Below, in pieces: positions 6,444 to 12,558 of a DNA stretch of 21,630 nt; the first letter of the stretch is position 1; every line of letters starts with the position of its first letter. The position numbers and the translations under genes are program-made. The notes under the pieces are model-generated. The model made no database searches, had not been told where the DNA came from, and worked only from the letters and a program-made list of their open reading frames with translations. Source of the DNA: UBA920 sp038257015 (GTDB lineage Bacteria; Patescibacteriota; Doudnabacteria; UBA920). The stretch lies in the NCBI GenBank assembly GCA_038257015.1, contig JBBSJS010000013.1, forward strand, positions 1-21,630, written 5' to 3'.

Positions 6444-6947
6444 TTATTTTCTCTTATTACCGAAGCGGGCGAAGTGAGCAAACGCTTTGTTTGCTTCAGC
6501 CATACGGTGAGTATCTTCACGTTTCTTAACGGCGCTACCTGTTTTGTTAAAGGCATCCATTACTTCATAAGCTAAGCGTTGTGCCATTGGGGCACCTTTG
6601 CGAGCTCTCGCTGCAGCGATCATCCATTTCATTCCGAGTGAAGTACGACGAGGTTCTTGCACTTCCATTGGTACTTGGTAGTTAGAGCCACCAATACGAC
6701 GGCCTTTAATTTCCATCAATGGTGCAATATTTTTTAAAGCGATATCGAAAATCTGACGACTGTCAGAAACTTCTTCATTCTTCATTTTATCGCCAATAAT
6801 ATCTAATGCTGTGTAGAAAATTTTCTGTGCTACAGATTTTTTCCCGTTCAACATCATGTAGTTGACGAACTTTGAGTATTTTACATTTCCGAATTTTGGA
6901 TCCGGTCCTGGTACATGTTTTTCAAAACTTCTTGCTCTTCTTGGCAT
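6444..6947 (-). CDS. rpsG: 30S ribosomal protein S7 (uS7)
   Basis: S7 nucleates assembly of the 30S head by binding the 3' major domain of 16S rRNA, and it contacts tRNA at the E site. The 167-aa protein begins with the family signature MPRRARSFEKHVPGPDPKFGN and carries MMLNGKKSVAQKI, GGSNYQVPMEV and the C-terminal helix ending MAEANKAFAHFARF. It is about ten residues longer than the usual 156. It is the second gene of the str operon; the 107-bp gap to rpsL is unusual and is filled by a palindromic repeat. In E. coli this rpsL-rpsG spacer is the S7 translational operator, so the repeat lies where feedback control could act. The ribosome site is weak (AGAAAGAAC). Confidence 0.97.
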   Translation of the reverse strand: MPRRARSFEKHVPGPDPKFGNVKYSKFVNYMMLNGKKSVAQKIFYTALDIIGDKMKNEEVSDSRQIFDIALKNIAPLMEIKGRRIGGSNYQVPMEVQEPRRTSLGMKWMIAAARARKGAPMAQRLAYEVMDAFNKTGSAVKKREDTHRMAEANKAFAHFARFGNKRK

Positions 6948-6973
6948 ATAATTAGTTCTTTCTATTAACTCAT

Positions 6974-7045
6974 GTCATCCTCAGGGCTGCCAAAGGCAGA
7001 GCCTGGGGATCCATCATTTTGGATTCCCGCCTTCGCGGGAATGAC
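6974..7045. repeat. dRS3/REP-like palindromic repeat between rpsL and rpsG
   Basis: A 72-bp element bounded by GTCAT (6974-6978) and ATGAC (7041-7045). Its right half is ATTCCC-N8-GGGAAT (7023-7042), a perfect 8-bp stem with a CTTC loop. It matches the published dRS3 consensus of Neisseria (ATTCCC, eight bases, GGGAAT) and common dispersed repeats of many genomes. The left half (6979-7008) forms an imperfect hairpin around CTGCC-AAA-GGCAG. The two-hairpin layout with inverted ends looks like a small non-autonomous mobile repeat. Other copies cannot be seen in this window. Confidence 0.65.
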
Positions 7046-7054
7046 GTAATTGGA

Positions 7055-7477
7055 TTAAGATTCGCTTGGCTTCTTAGCACCGTACTTTGAGCGAGAGCGT
7101 TTTCGACCATCAACGCCTAATGTGTCCAACTTACCACGAACAATGTGATAACGAACACCCGGTAAATCTTTTACACGACCACCGCGGATTAGTACCACGC
7201 TGTGTTCTTGTAAATTGTGACCAATACCAGGAATGTAAGCTAGTACTTCCATACCATTGGTTAGTTTAACTTTAGCAACTTTACGCAAAGCCGAGTTCGG
7301 CTTTTTTGGAGTAGTTGTGTAAACCTTCAAACATACACCGCGCATAAAAGGTGCGCCTGTTGGGATGTGCAAGGTTTTATTCTTGATCAAGTTCTGACGA
7401 CGTAATAACGCCGGAGACTTGCTTTTGGCTTTCAAAGGCTTACGACCTTTGCGAACCAGTTGGTTAATTGTAGGCAC
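7055..7477 (-). CDS. rpsL: 30S ribosomal protein S12 (uS12)
   Basis: S12 sits at the decoding centre and helps discriminate cognate tRNA. The 140-aa protein starts MPTINQLVRKGRKPLKAKSKSPAL and keeps TTTPKKPNSALRK, GHNLQEHSVVLIRGGRVKDLPGVRYHI and the RSRSKYGAKKP tail. The lysines whose change gives streptomycin resistance are wild-type. Between SPAL and RGVC there is a loop of about 22 residues, roughly 15 longer than in E. coli, similar in kind to the long S12 of Bacillota. The start codon is GTG at 7477, supported by AAAGGAAG upstream. It heads rpsL-rpsG-fusA and follows the long structured leader. Confidence 0.97.
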   Translation of the reverse strand: MPTINQLVRKGRKPLKAKSKSPALLRRQNLIKNKTLHIPTGAPFMRGVCLKVYTTTPKKPNSALRKVAKVKLTNGMEVLAYIPGIGHNLQEHSVVLIRGGRVKDLPGVRYHIVRGKLDTLGVDGRKRSRSKYGAKKPSES

Positions 7478-7489
7478 TTTGTGCTTCCT

Positions 7490-7516
7490 TTCACATCAAT
7501 CTAAGTAAACTGTGAA
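7490..7516 (-). promoter_or_regulatory. Hairpin abutting the rpsL ribosome-binding site
   Basis: On the minus strand TTCACA (7516-7511) pairs with TGTGAA (7495-7490), whose last bases run into the Shine-Dalgarno GAAAGGAAG. The stem could occlude ribosome entry. The 10-mer aatctaagta at 7498-7507 recurs at 7651-7660 in the same leader. Confidence 0.4.
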
Positions 7517-7837
7517 CGAGGGGTGGCAGTATCCGGAGGTCCTCCAATCGAGCAATAAGCGAGAGTGGAGGTGGATACTGACAGGACCCCGAGTCCGTCG
7601 GAATACTGAGTGTGATGCAACTTAATGGTTTTGGGTGACACGACCCTGTTAATCTAAGTAGCAAGCTACTTATGTGATTGAGGTGAATTCGCGAAGGAAT
7701 ACGAGGCTATTTTGAGCCGTACTATATGTACGGTGAGAAATAACAGAAGTATTCCGACAAAGAATTCGCCCAAAGCTTTATGTGAGTCCAAACTTACTTT
7801 GGACTTCATAAGGCATTCACATAACGTAGCAAAATAA
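7517..7837 (-). ncRNA. Structured distal half of the rpsL leader RNA
   Basis: No credible gene lies here, but base pairing is dense. (1) 7520-7590: GGGGT/ACCCC, then CAGTATCC/GGATACTG (7527-7534 with 7573-7580), then CCTCC/GGAGG (7541-7545 with 7567-7571). The same CCTCC can instead pair locally with 7535-7539. (2) TAAGTAGC/GCTACTTA (7655-7672). (3) A long irregular hairpin 7682-7770 with GAATTC, GGAATAC/GTATTCC and CCGTAC/GTACGG layers. (4) AGTCCAAA/TTTGGACT (7785-7805) inside TTATGTG/CACATAA (7778-7784 with 7818-7824). (5) A long-range, 11-bp perfect match of 7597-7607 with 7748-7758 that competes with part of (3). Wobble positions favour neither strand clearly, so the transcribed strand is inferred from rpsL. 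Confidence 0.5.
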
Positions 7838-7868
7838 AAAATCGACAAAGAGTCGATTGTTCTCTTTG
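7836..7868 (-). terminator. Terminator with competing antiterminator (attenuator) in the str leader
   Basis: On the minus strand AATCGAC (7858-7852) pairs with GTCGATT (7846-7840), loop TCTTT, and runs into a T-rich tail, giving an intrinsic terminator. An alternative 7-bp helix CAAAGAG (7868-7862) with CTCTTTG (7852-7846) consumes the terminator loop and the inner ends of both stem arms, so the two folds exclude each other. The terminator lies about 165 nt after the predicted start point and about 360 nt before rpsL. Confidence 0.65.
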
Positions 7869-7920
7869 GTTCGCCTAATTGGTACACAGAATGTGCGGGA
7901 CTTCCCGCTCTGGCGAAACC
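7868..7920 (-). ncRNA. Three-way-junction-like RNA fold upstream of the attenuator
   Basis: The closing helix GGTTTCGCC (7920-7912) with GGCGAACC (7875-7868) has one bulged base. It encloses GCGGG/CCCGC (7895-7899 with 7904-7908) and a small CACA/TGTG stem (7885-7888 with 7892-7895), which share base 7895. The 3' strand of the closing helix abuts the antiterminator, sharing base 7868. This is the geometry of an aptamer or protein-binding domain in front of an expression platform. No known riboswitch consensus is recognised. Confidence 0.45.
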
Positions 7921-7970
7921 TAACCAGATAACTTCCCAATATAGTACGACAGTGTGTCGGTAATTCTCAT
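7920..7970 (-). CDS. Possible 16-aa leader peptide (weak)
   Basis: ATG at 7970-7968 opens a 16-codon frame (MRITDTLSYYIGKLSG) ending in TAG at 7922-7920. The last base of the stop is the first base of the closing helix of the junction. A ribosome at the stop would therefore mask that helix, as in translation-coupled attenuators. There is no convincing Shine-Dalgarno, so this is a hypothesis. Confidence 0.2.
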   Translation of the reverse strand: MRITDTLSYYIGKLSG

Positions 7971-8008
7971 CTCAACAAGTGAGAGGGGTTTCAATGAATT
8001 GTATTTGG

Positions 8009-8037
8009 ATTATATAGAAATTCAGCTTTTAAGTCAA
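8009..8037 (-). promoter_or_regulatory. Promoter of the str operon leader
   Basis: Minus-strand TTGACT (8037-8032), 17-bp spacer, perfect TATAAT (8014-8009). It begins right after the M50 stop codon. The predicted start is near 8002, giving a leader of about 525 nt before rpsL. I find no equally good promoter closer to rpsL. Confidence 0.75.
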
Positions 8038-8040
8038 CTG

Positions 8041-8646
8041 CTAAAAACTGAGCCCCATGACGATTGCAAACAAGAACAAGATTGGAGCTAAAATTTGTTG
8101 CAACACACCAGTAAACAGCAAAGCAATTACAATAATAAAACCGTATTGTTCCATCGAAAGAATCCAGTACATCGCCTTTTCTGGCAATAATGAAGCTAGG
8201 ATTTTACTTCCATCTAAAGGTGGGATTGGCAATAAGTTGAAAACTGCCAAAACCATATTAATTAAAGCGGCTTTGGTCCAGATATCGGCCATCGGTCCTT
8301 CAAGCAATCCAAAAGTAATAGGTAGGGCGAATAAAATCGCCAAAACAAAGTTACTCATTGGCCCAGCAATAGAAACTAAAGCCATGCCGGACTTTGGATT
8401 TCGCAGATTATTGAAGTTTACTGGAACAGGTTTAGCGGCACCCAGCACAAAAGGGCTACCAATAAATAACAAGAATCCTGGCAAAAGAATTGAACCGAAA
8501 GGATCAATATGAGGAATTGGGTTTAAGGTGATGCGACCGGCATCACGAGCTGTATCATCCCCTAGCTTTTCAGCCACAACACCATGCATAACTTCATGGA
8601 TTATTAAGGAAAATAATACAATTGCTAAAGTAATAAGTATGTCCAT
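8041..8646 (-). CDS. Site-2 protease-like M50 membrane metalloprotease
   Basis: An intramembrane zinc protease of the short group without a PDZ domain (YwhC/Rip3-like architecture, 201 aa). Residues 17-21 are HEVMH, the HExxH zinc motif, inside the first hydrophobic segment. AGPMSN (94-99) is the conserved helix-capping motif, and NLLPIPPLDG (137-146) supplies the third ligand, Asp145. About five to six hydrophobic segments are visible. Members cleave membrane-embedded substrates; the substrate here cannot be told from context. A perfect TATAAT lies six bases before the ATG and there is no ribosome site, so the message is predicted to be leaderless. The upstream membrane gene ends in a terminator, so the two are probably separate units. 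Confidence 0.9.
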   Translation of the reverse strand: MDILITLAIVLFSLIIHEVMHGVVAEKLGDDTARDAGRITLNPIPHIDPFGSILLPGFLLFIGSPFVLGAAKPVPVNFNNLRNPKSGMALVSIAGPMSNFVLAILFALPITFGLLEGPMADIWTKAALINMVLAVFNLLPIPPLDGSKILASLLPEKAMYWILSMEQYGFIIVIALLFTGVLQQILAPILFLFAIVMGLSF

Positions 8647-8652
8647 GAATGT

Positions 8653-8680
8653 ATTATACCAAACAAAAAAGCCGTCACAA
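8653..8680 (-). promoter_or_regulatory. M50 promoter nested in the preceding terminator, leaderless
   Basis: TATAAT (8658-8653) with TTGTGA (8680-8675) 16 bp upstream. The -35 falls in the loop and inner stem of the terminator at 8670-8688. Six bases separate the -10 from ATG 8646, so the transcript should start at the initiation codon. Confidence 0.6.
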
Positions 8681-8688
8681 AGACGGCT
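8664..8688 (-). terminator. Terminator of the 113-aa membrane protein gene
   Basis: AGCCGTC (8670-8676) and GACGGCT (8682-8688), a 7-bp perfect stem with a 5-nt loop, followed on the minus strand by a T run. It starts 9 nt after the stop. Confidence 0.85.
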
Positions 8689-8696
8689 CGGAAAAA

Positions 8697-9038
8697 CTAG
8701 CGATTCATTACCTTTTTAGCAGTGCGCTTATTTTCAATCTGATTAATCATAAACAAAGTAATCGGAGAAAAAATAACGACTATTATTGTGTAACTTACCA
8801 GAAATTGGTGCTCTAAAAGTTTGAGATACAAGCATAGCTGAAACAGAAACCAAGAGAGTCCAGTGAATATACCCACTAAAGCAGCGAAACCAAGAGCTTC
8901 TCGTACTGGAGGTTGTGCCAAGTTGGCCACCACCAGTACGATACGACAGCCAATATAAACTGTGGCAGATAAACATCCGACAGAAACTGCAATTGCAAGT
9001 GAGGCCAAAAATGTGCTAAAAATCGTGAAGGCTTCCAT
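8697..9038 (-). CDS. Small multi-pass membrane protein
   Basis: A 113-aa hydrophobic protein with three or four membrane helices (roughly residues 4-25, 24-42, 48-70 and 76-98) and a short basic C-terminal tail (ENKRTAKKVMNR). The start at 9038 (MEAFTIFSTFLAS) is supported by AGGAGG 9 nt upstream; an ATG ten codons earlier lies upstream of that site. I do not recognise a family. Its promoter (TTGCTA-17-TATAAT) overlaps almost exactly with the opposed promoter of the bL28 gene, so the two genes are probably expressed in competition. Confidence 0.75.
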   Translation of the reverse strand: MEAFTIFSTFLASLAIAVSVGCLSATVYIGCRIVLVVANLAQPPVREALGFAALVGIFTGLSWFLFQLCLYLKLLEHQFLVSYTIIVVIFSPITLFMINQIENKRTAKKVMNR

Positions 9039-9062
9039 GAAATAAATCCTCCTACCAAAGTC

Positions 9063-9091
9063 TTGCAAATTATAAGCTATTGCTGTATACT
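9063..9091 (+). promoter_or_regulatory. Promoter of the bL28 gene, overlapping the opposed promoter
   Basis: TTGCAA (9063-9068), 17 bp, TATACT (9086-9091). Predicted start near 9098, giving a 5' UTR of about 59 nt that includes a GTCCT/AGGAC hairpin (9118-9136). Confidence 0.65.
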
Positions 9092-9097
9092 TAGCAA
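9069..9097 (-). promoter_or_regulatory. Promoter of the small membrane protein, face to face with the bL28 promoter
   Basis: Minus-strand TTGCTA (9097-9092), 17 bp, perfect TATAAT (9074-9069). It shares 23 bp with the plus-strand promoter at 9063-9091, so two polymerases cannot occupy both at once. Confidence 0.7.
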
Positions 9098-9156
9098 GTA
9101 CCTAATTTCAATAACTAGTCCTGCACTTGATAGGACATTTAAGGATTTATCAACAT

Positions 9157-9348
9157 ATGCCAGCAATGTGTACTGTTTGCGGCAAGATGTACTCTCGAAC
9201 AATTAAGCGTTCTCATAGTATGAGAAGCTCAATCAAGCGTTTAAAGCCAAACCTTCAATGGGCACGTGCTGAAAACGGTAACAGAGTTAAAGCTTGTACC
9301 CGCTGTATCAAAGCTCTAGGCAAAACTACTAAAGTTGTCGCCAAATAA
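9157..9348 (+). CDS. rpmB: 50S ribosomal protein L28 (bL28), zinc-ribbon form
   Basis: bL28 is a late-assembling protein of the large subunit, near the E site. The 63-aa protein shows C4xxC7 at the start (MCTVCGK) and CTRC near the end, a four-cysteine zinc site. The family core SHSMRSSIKRLKPNLQWAR (usual form SHSNIKTKR..PNLQ) and an RVKACTRCIKAL C-terminus are present. I chose ATG 9157 (MPAMC) over the upstream ATG at 9127, which would add ten residues foreign to the family. AAGGA lies 11 nt before the start. The gene has its own promoter and terminator. The symbol follows the family; the short length fits zinc-binding members. Confidence 0.92.
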   Translation: MPAMCTVCGKMYSRTIKRSHSMRSSIKRLKPNLQWARAENGNRVKACTRCIKALGKTTKVVAK

Positions 9349-9378
9349 AAAACCCCGAATCAATTTCGAGGGTTTTTT
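9346..9378. terminator. Bidirectional terminator between rpmB and the ATPase gene
   Basis: An A-rich arm plus CCC and CGAA pairs with TTCG, a bulge, GGG and a T run (9349-9378). It overlaps the rpmB stop and ends 15 nt before the ATPase stop, serving both convergent genes. Confidence 0.75.
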
Positions 9379-9392
9379 ATTTTTGCATTTTT

Positions 9393-12077
9393 TTAGGCTT
9401 CGGATTGTTTTTGCTTCTGATCACGCAGTCTCATAATTAGTTTTCGGATTTCTTCAGCGATAATAATTGTTGAGGAAACACCTAGGACTACTAACCACTG
9501 CGAGCCTGTTAAAGTGGTGGTGCGTAGCAATCTTTGCAAAATAGGCACATACATAATTGCCAACTGCAATATAACAATTACGGCCATGGCAATTACTAAG
9601 AATTTGTTGGTTAATATGTCCTTAAACACACTACGTTTCTCGCTACGGGTATTCCAAGCATTTAGCCATTGGAATACTGCTAGTACAGTTAAACAAATCG
9701 TGGTTAAAGTCACGTAGTCTACCGAACCTAAATATAAGAAGTATACGAATACCGTTCCTATTGCCATCACTGATGACATCAAAATAATTCTTACCACCAT
9801 CAACTTGTTAATTAAATACTTATTTGGATTTTCAAACTTCTCTAAGAGCAAGTTGCCTTCCTTTGGCTCCAAAGAGAAAGACAGGGTTAAAACTCCATCG
9901 GTAACGAAGTTGAGCCATAGAATTTGACCTGCCACCAATGGTAGAGGCAAATCCAAAATAATCGCCAAGGCTATCGGAACAAGCACAGCAAACCCTGTAG
10001 TAAATAAATACAACAAAGCGCGTTGAATGGTTTTGTAAATATTTCGACCTTCTTCTACTGCCGCTGCGATAGTGGCAAAGTTATCGTCTAGTAAAACAAT
10101 GTCAGCGGCTTCTTTAGTGACTTCAGTCCCAATCTTACCCATAGCAATTCCTAAGTTAGCTGCCACAATTGAAGGAACATCATTCACACCATCGCCAGTC
10201 ATGGCAACTATTCGCCCACCGTACTGCAACGCTTTTACAATCTTAAGTTTATCTTCAGGAGAAACTCTGGCAAAGACAGTCACTCTATCTATCACACGGC
10301 GAAGCTCTTCTTCAGACATAGCTTCAAACTCTTCACCGGTTAAGACCATGTCCCCGTCTTTGTAAATATTAGCGTCGCGCGCAATTGCCGCGGCTGTAAT
10401 TTTATGATCACCTGTAATCATTACTACTTTAATACCAGCGGCTTGTACTTCTTTAACAGCTCCAGGAACTTGGGAATGAAGTGCGTCGCGCATGGCGTAA
10501 AACCCTGCAAATACTAAATCATCAATTTGAACTAACTCTTCTTCAGTCAGAGTTTTTTTAATTTCTTTTACCGCAAAGGCTACAATTCGCAAGCCATCTT
10601 TCGTGTAACTATGAATTAAATCATGAATCTCTTTTTCGGATTTACCTGATGACTTCCCTACTGTTTCTGGGGAGCCTACAATAGCCACGAACATCTTTTC
10701 ATCGTCTTTAAAGACAAAAGTACGATACAACTTCTCTCGTCTAAACGCTGTGTCTTGAAGCAATGAATGGCGTAATTCAATATCGGTTAGCTTGAAGCCT
10801 ATTTTTTCGGCTAACACTAACAGGGCTGCTTCTGTTGGATCACCGGAAACTTTCCATTGCTTTGCGTGCACATCAAAGAAAACTTGTGCTGCGGCAAATG
10901 AAGCAACTTTTCCCGCCAGTAAAAGCTCGGAATGTTCTAATGGTGAAATCACTTTTCCGTTCAAGCTAATATCACCAGTCACATCGTAACCATTGCCAGA
11001 AATCTCGAAAACTTTATCGCCGACAAATAATTTTTGCACAACCAATTCGTTTTTTGTAATAGTACCAGTTTTATCTACTGCTATTACATTAGCCTGACCT
11101 AAAGCTTCTACGGCAGCTAATTTCTTTACCAACGCTTTGCGTTGGCTCATTCGCCAGACACCATTTGCCAATACCACAGTTAAAACCACCGGTAAACCCT
11201 CAGGTATAATCGACACAGCCAAAGCAACGACGGTTTTCATTATTTCCAAAAACGCGGTACCGCGAATAATGCCAACAATGATCAAACTAATACAAACTAT
11301 ACTAACCACCAAAACGATTAAGGTAGATAGGTTACGAAAATTAGTTTGCAGAGGAATTTCTGCATTTTCATCTTTTAGTTTTGCTGAGATTTTACCGATT
11401 TCTGTATTCAGTCCAGTTGAAATTACAACAGCTTCTCCTGAGCCAGCCACAATGTTTGTGCCAAAAAATACCATATTCTGCTGATCACCCAGAGACAGCT
11501 GCTTGTCAGAATTGGAAACCGGTACTTCTTCATCTTTAGTCACAGGCTCAGACTCGCCAGTAAGAGAAGACTCATTGATGGTTAAATTATTAGAAAGTAT
11601 TACTCTTGCATCAGCTGGAACTTTACCACCTTCACGCAAGATAACTATATCCCCCGGCACAACTTCGGTGCCATCGATTAGAATCTCATTACCTGAACGC
11701 TTTACTAACGCTTCAGTTTTAACAAAGTTTTTTAACGCGGCTAAAGTATCCTGGGCGCGTCCTTCTTGGTAAGTACCGATGATGGCATTAAATAGAAGTA
11801 CGATGCCTATTAAAATTGCATCCGTGTAATCACCAACAGCTAAAACTATAACTGCTACACCAAGCAGTAAGTAAACTAATGGGCTAGTGAATTGAGTGAA
11901 AAATATCCAAACCCAACCACGCGACTTAGCTTCAGGAAGCGCGTTGCGGCCATATTCGCTAAGTCTCTTCTCTGCTACACTCTCCAAAAGACCGTTAGTC
12001 GAACTTTCTAACTCTGTAATAACTTCATCGATTGTTTTTTGATACCAGTTTTGTTTCATGGAAGACGTTTTATTCAT
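9393..12077 (-). CDS. P2-type cation-transporting ATPase
   Basis: An 894-aa pump of the Ca2+/Na+,K+-ATPase class in the cytoplasmic membrane. In order: an N-terminal actuator piece like the 'cation ATPase N' domain, TGES (173-176), M4 with PEGLP (292-296), the phosphorylation site D335-K-T-G-T, SGDPTEAAL, TGDGVND (627-633), and M6 N723-x-x-T726-D727, the site-II ligands of SERCA/PMCA. The M5 glutamate of SERCA site I is absent (LFTTGFAVLVPI), as in single-site PMCA-like pumps, so one ion per cycle is likely; Ca2+ is the best guess. The ATP-binding KGAPE motif reads VGSPE with Val467 in place of Lys, which is unusual. Two in-frame ATGs (12077 and 12059) are possible starts; neither has a ribosome site. 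The gene appears monocistronic. Confidence 0.93.
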   Translation of the reverse strand: MNKTSSMKQNWYQKTIDEVITELESSTNGLLESVAEKRLSEYGRNALPEAKSRGWVWIFFTQFTSPLVYLLLGVAVIVLAVGDYTDAILIGIVLLFNAIIGTYQEGRAQDTLAALKNFVKTEALVKRSGNEILIDGTEVVPGDIVILREGGKVPADARVILSNNLTINESSLTGESEPVTKDEEVPVSNSDKQLSLGDQQNMVFFGTNIVAGSGEAVVISTGLNTEIGKISAKLKDENAEIPLQTNFRNLSTLIVLVVSIVCISLIIVGIIRGTAFLEIMKTVVALAVSIIPEGLPVVLTVVLANGVWRMSQRKALVKKLAAVEALGQANVIAVDKTGTITKNELVVQKLFVGDKVFEISGNGYDVTGDISLNGKVISPLEHSELLLAGKVASFAAAQVFFDVHAKQWKVSGDPTEAALLVLAEKIGFKLTDIELRHSLLQDTAFRREKLYRTFVFKDDEKMFVAIVGSPETVGKSSGKSEKEIHDLIHSYTKDGLRIVAFAVKEIKKTLTEEELVQIDDLVFAGFYAMRDALHSQVPGAVKEVQAAGIKVVMITGDHKITAAAIARDANIYKDGDMVLTGEEFEAMSEEELRRVIDRVTVFARVSPEDKLKIVKALQYGGRIVAMTGDGVNDVPSIVAANLGIAMGKIGTEVTKEAADIVLLDDNFATIAAAVEEGRNIYKTIQRALLYLFTTGFAVLVPIALAIILDLPLPLVAGQILWLNFVTDGVLTLSFSLEPKEGNLLLEKFENPNKYLINKLMVVRIILMSSVMAIGTVFVYFLYLGSVDYVTLTTICLTVLAVFQWLNAWNTRSEKRSVFKDILTNKFLVIAMAVIVILQLAIMYVPILQRLLRTTTLTGSQWLVVLGVSSTIIIAEEIRKLIMRLRDQKQKQSEA

Positions 12078-12104
12078 TTTAACACAGTTTTGTGAGCATT
12101 TAAA

Positions 12105-12125
12105 AAACCGGCTGTAAACCGGTTT
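12105..12125 (-). terminator. Terminator of the carotenoid/photolyase operon
   Basis: AAACCGG (12105-12111) and CCGGTTT (12119-12125), a 7-nt loop, then a T run on the minus strand, 6 nt after the DUF1761 stop. Confidence 0.85.
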
Positions 12126-12131
12126 CTTTCT

Positions 12132-12545
12132 TTACCTCCACAAACCCACAATCAGCGCAGTGACGACAATGCTTAGTAAAGACCAAAGCGAATCTATCCA
12201 AAGCAATTCTTTACTACGACCACCAAAAAAAACATCATTCACTTTTAACGGCAAGGAGAAACCGAGCCATAACATCAGTGCTAACACCAAAATCGACTGC
12301 ACATTACCACTATAACGATATGTGAGAATGCTCAAGATTATTGCTGTTACTAACGAAAAAATGAACATGCTAGCCATAGCAGATGGCATATCTTTTTTCA
12401 TGACTTCAGTTTGAATTGGATCTGAAGGATTTCTACCCGTGGCAAGCATCCATCTTCTACCAAACAGCGGACCGTACCAAATTGAACCCAACACCGAATT
12501 TACCACAACCGATGCCATAATTGCGAAAACACTAATTGCTTCCAT
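12132..12545 (-). CDS. DUF1761-like membrane protein
   Basis: A 137-aa protein with four hydrophobic helices. The N-terminal segment VNSVLGSIWYGPLFGRRWM carries the GxxWYGPLFG pattern typical of DUF1761 proteins, followed by an MKKDMPSAM stretch that starts the second helix. Its function is unknown across the family as far as I know. AGAAAGG lies 7 nt before the start. It follows the photolyase by 13 nt and precedes the operon terminator, so it is the last gene of the carotenoid/photolyase unit. A role in membrane or stress physiology is only inference from position. Confidence 0.8.
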   Translation of the reverse strand: MEAISVFAIMASVVVNSVLGSIWYGPLFGRRWMLATGRNPSDPIQTEVMKKDMPSAMASMFIFSLVTAIILSILTYRYSGNVQSILVLALMLWLGFSLPLKVNDVFFGGRSKELLWIDSLWSLLSIVVTALIVGLWR

Positions 12546-12558
12546 GTTTACCTTTCTC

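Noticed and set aside
7666..7887. 73-codon open frame on the minus strand
   Set aside because: It runs through the intrinsic terminator and several perfect helices, has no ribosome site, and its composition is not protein-like.
7868..7920. Cloverleaf-like fold suggesting a tRNA
   Set aside because: There is no T-loop GTTCRA consensus, no 7-nt anticodon loop, and arm lengths are wrong.
7478..8002. RNase P RNA, tmRNA, SRP RNA or 6S RNA in the long intergenic region
   Set aside because: I looked on both strands for the RNase P P4 consensus (GAGGAAAGTCC), a tmRNA tag ending in LAA, the SRP GGAAGGAAGCAGCC core and a 6S long-bulge layout; none is present.
8057..8512. 151-codon plus-strand open frame opposite the M50 gene
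   Set aside because: Antisense shadow; the minus strand carries HExxH, AGPMSN and NLLPIPPLDG motifs.
10072..11772. Several plus-strand open frames opposite the ATPase
   Set aside because: Shadows of a fully motif-supported P-type ATPase; no initiation signals.
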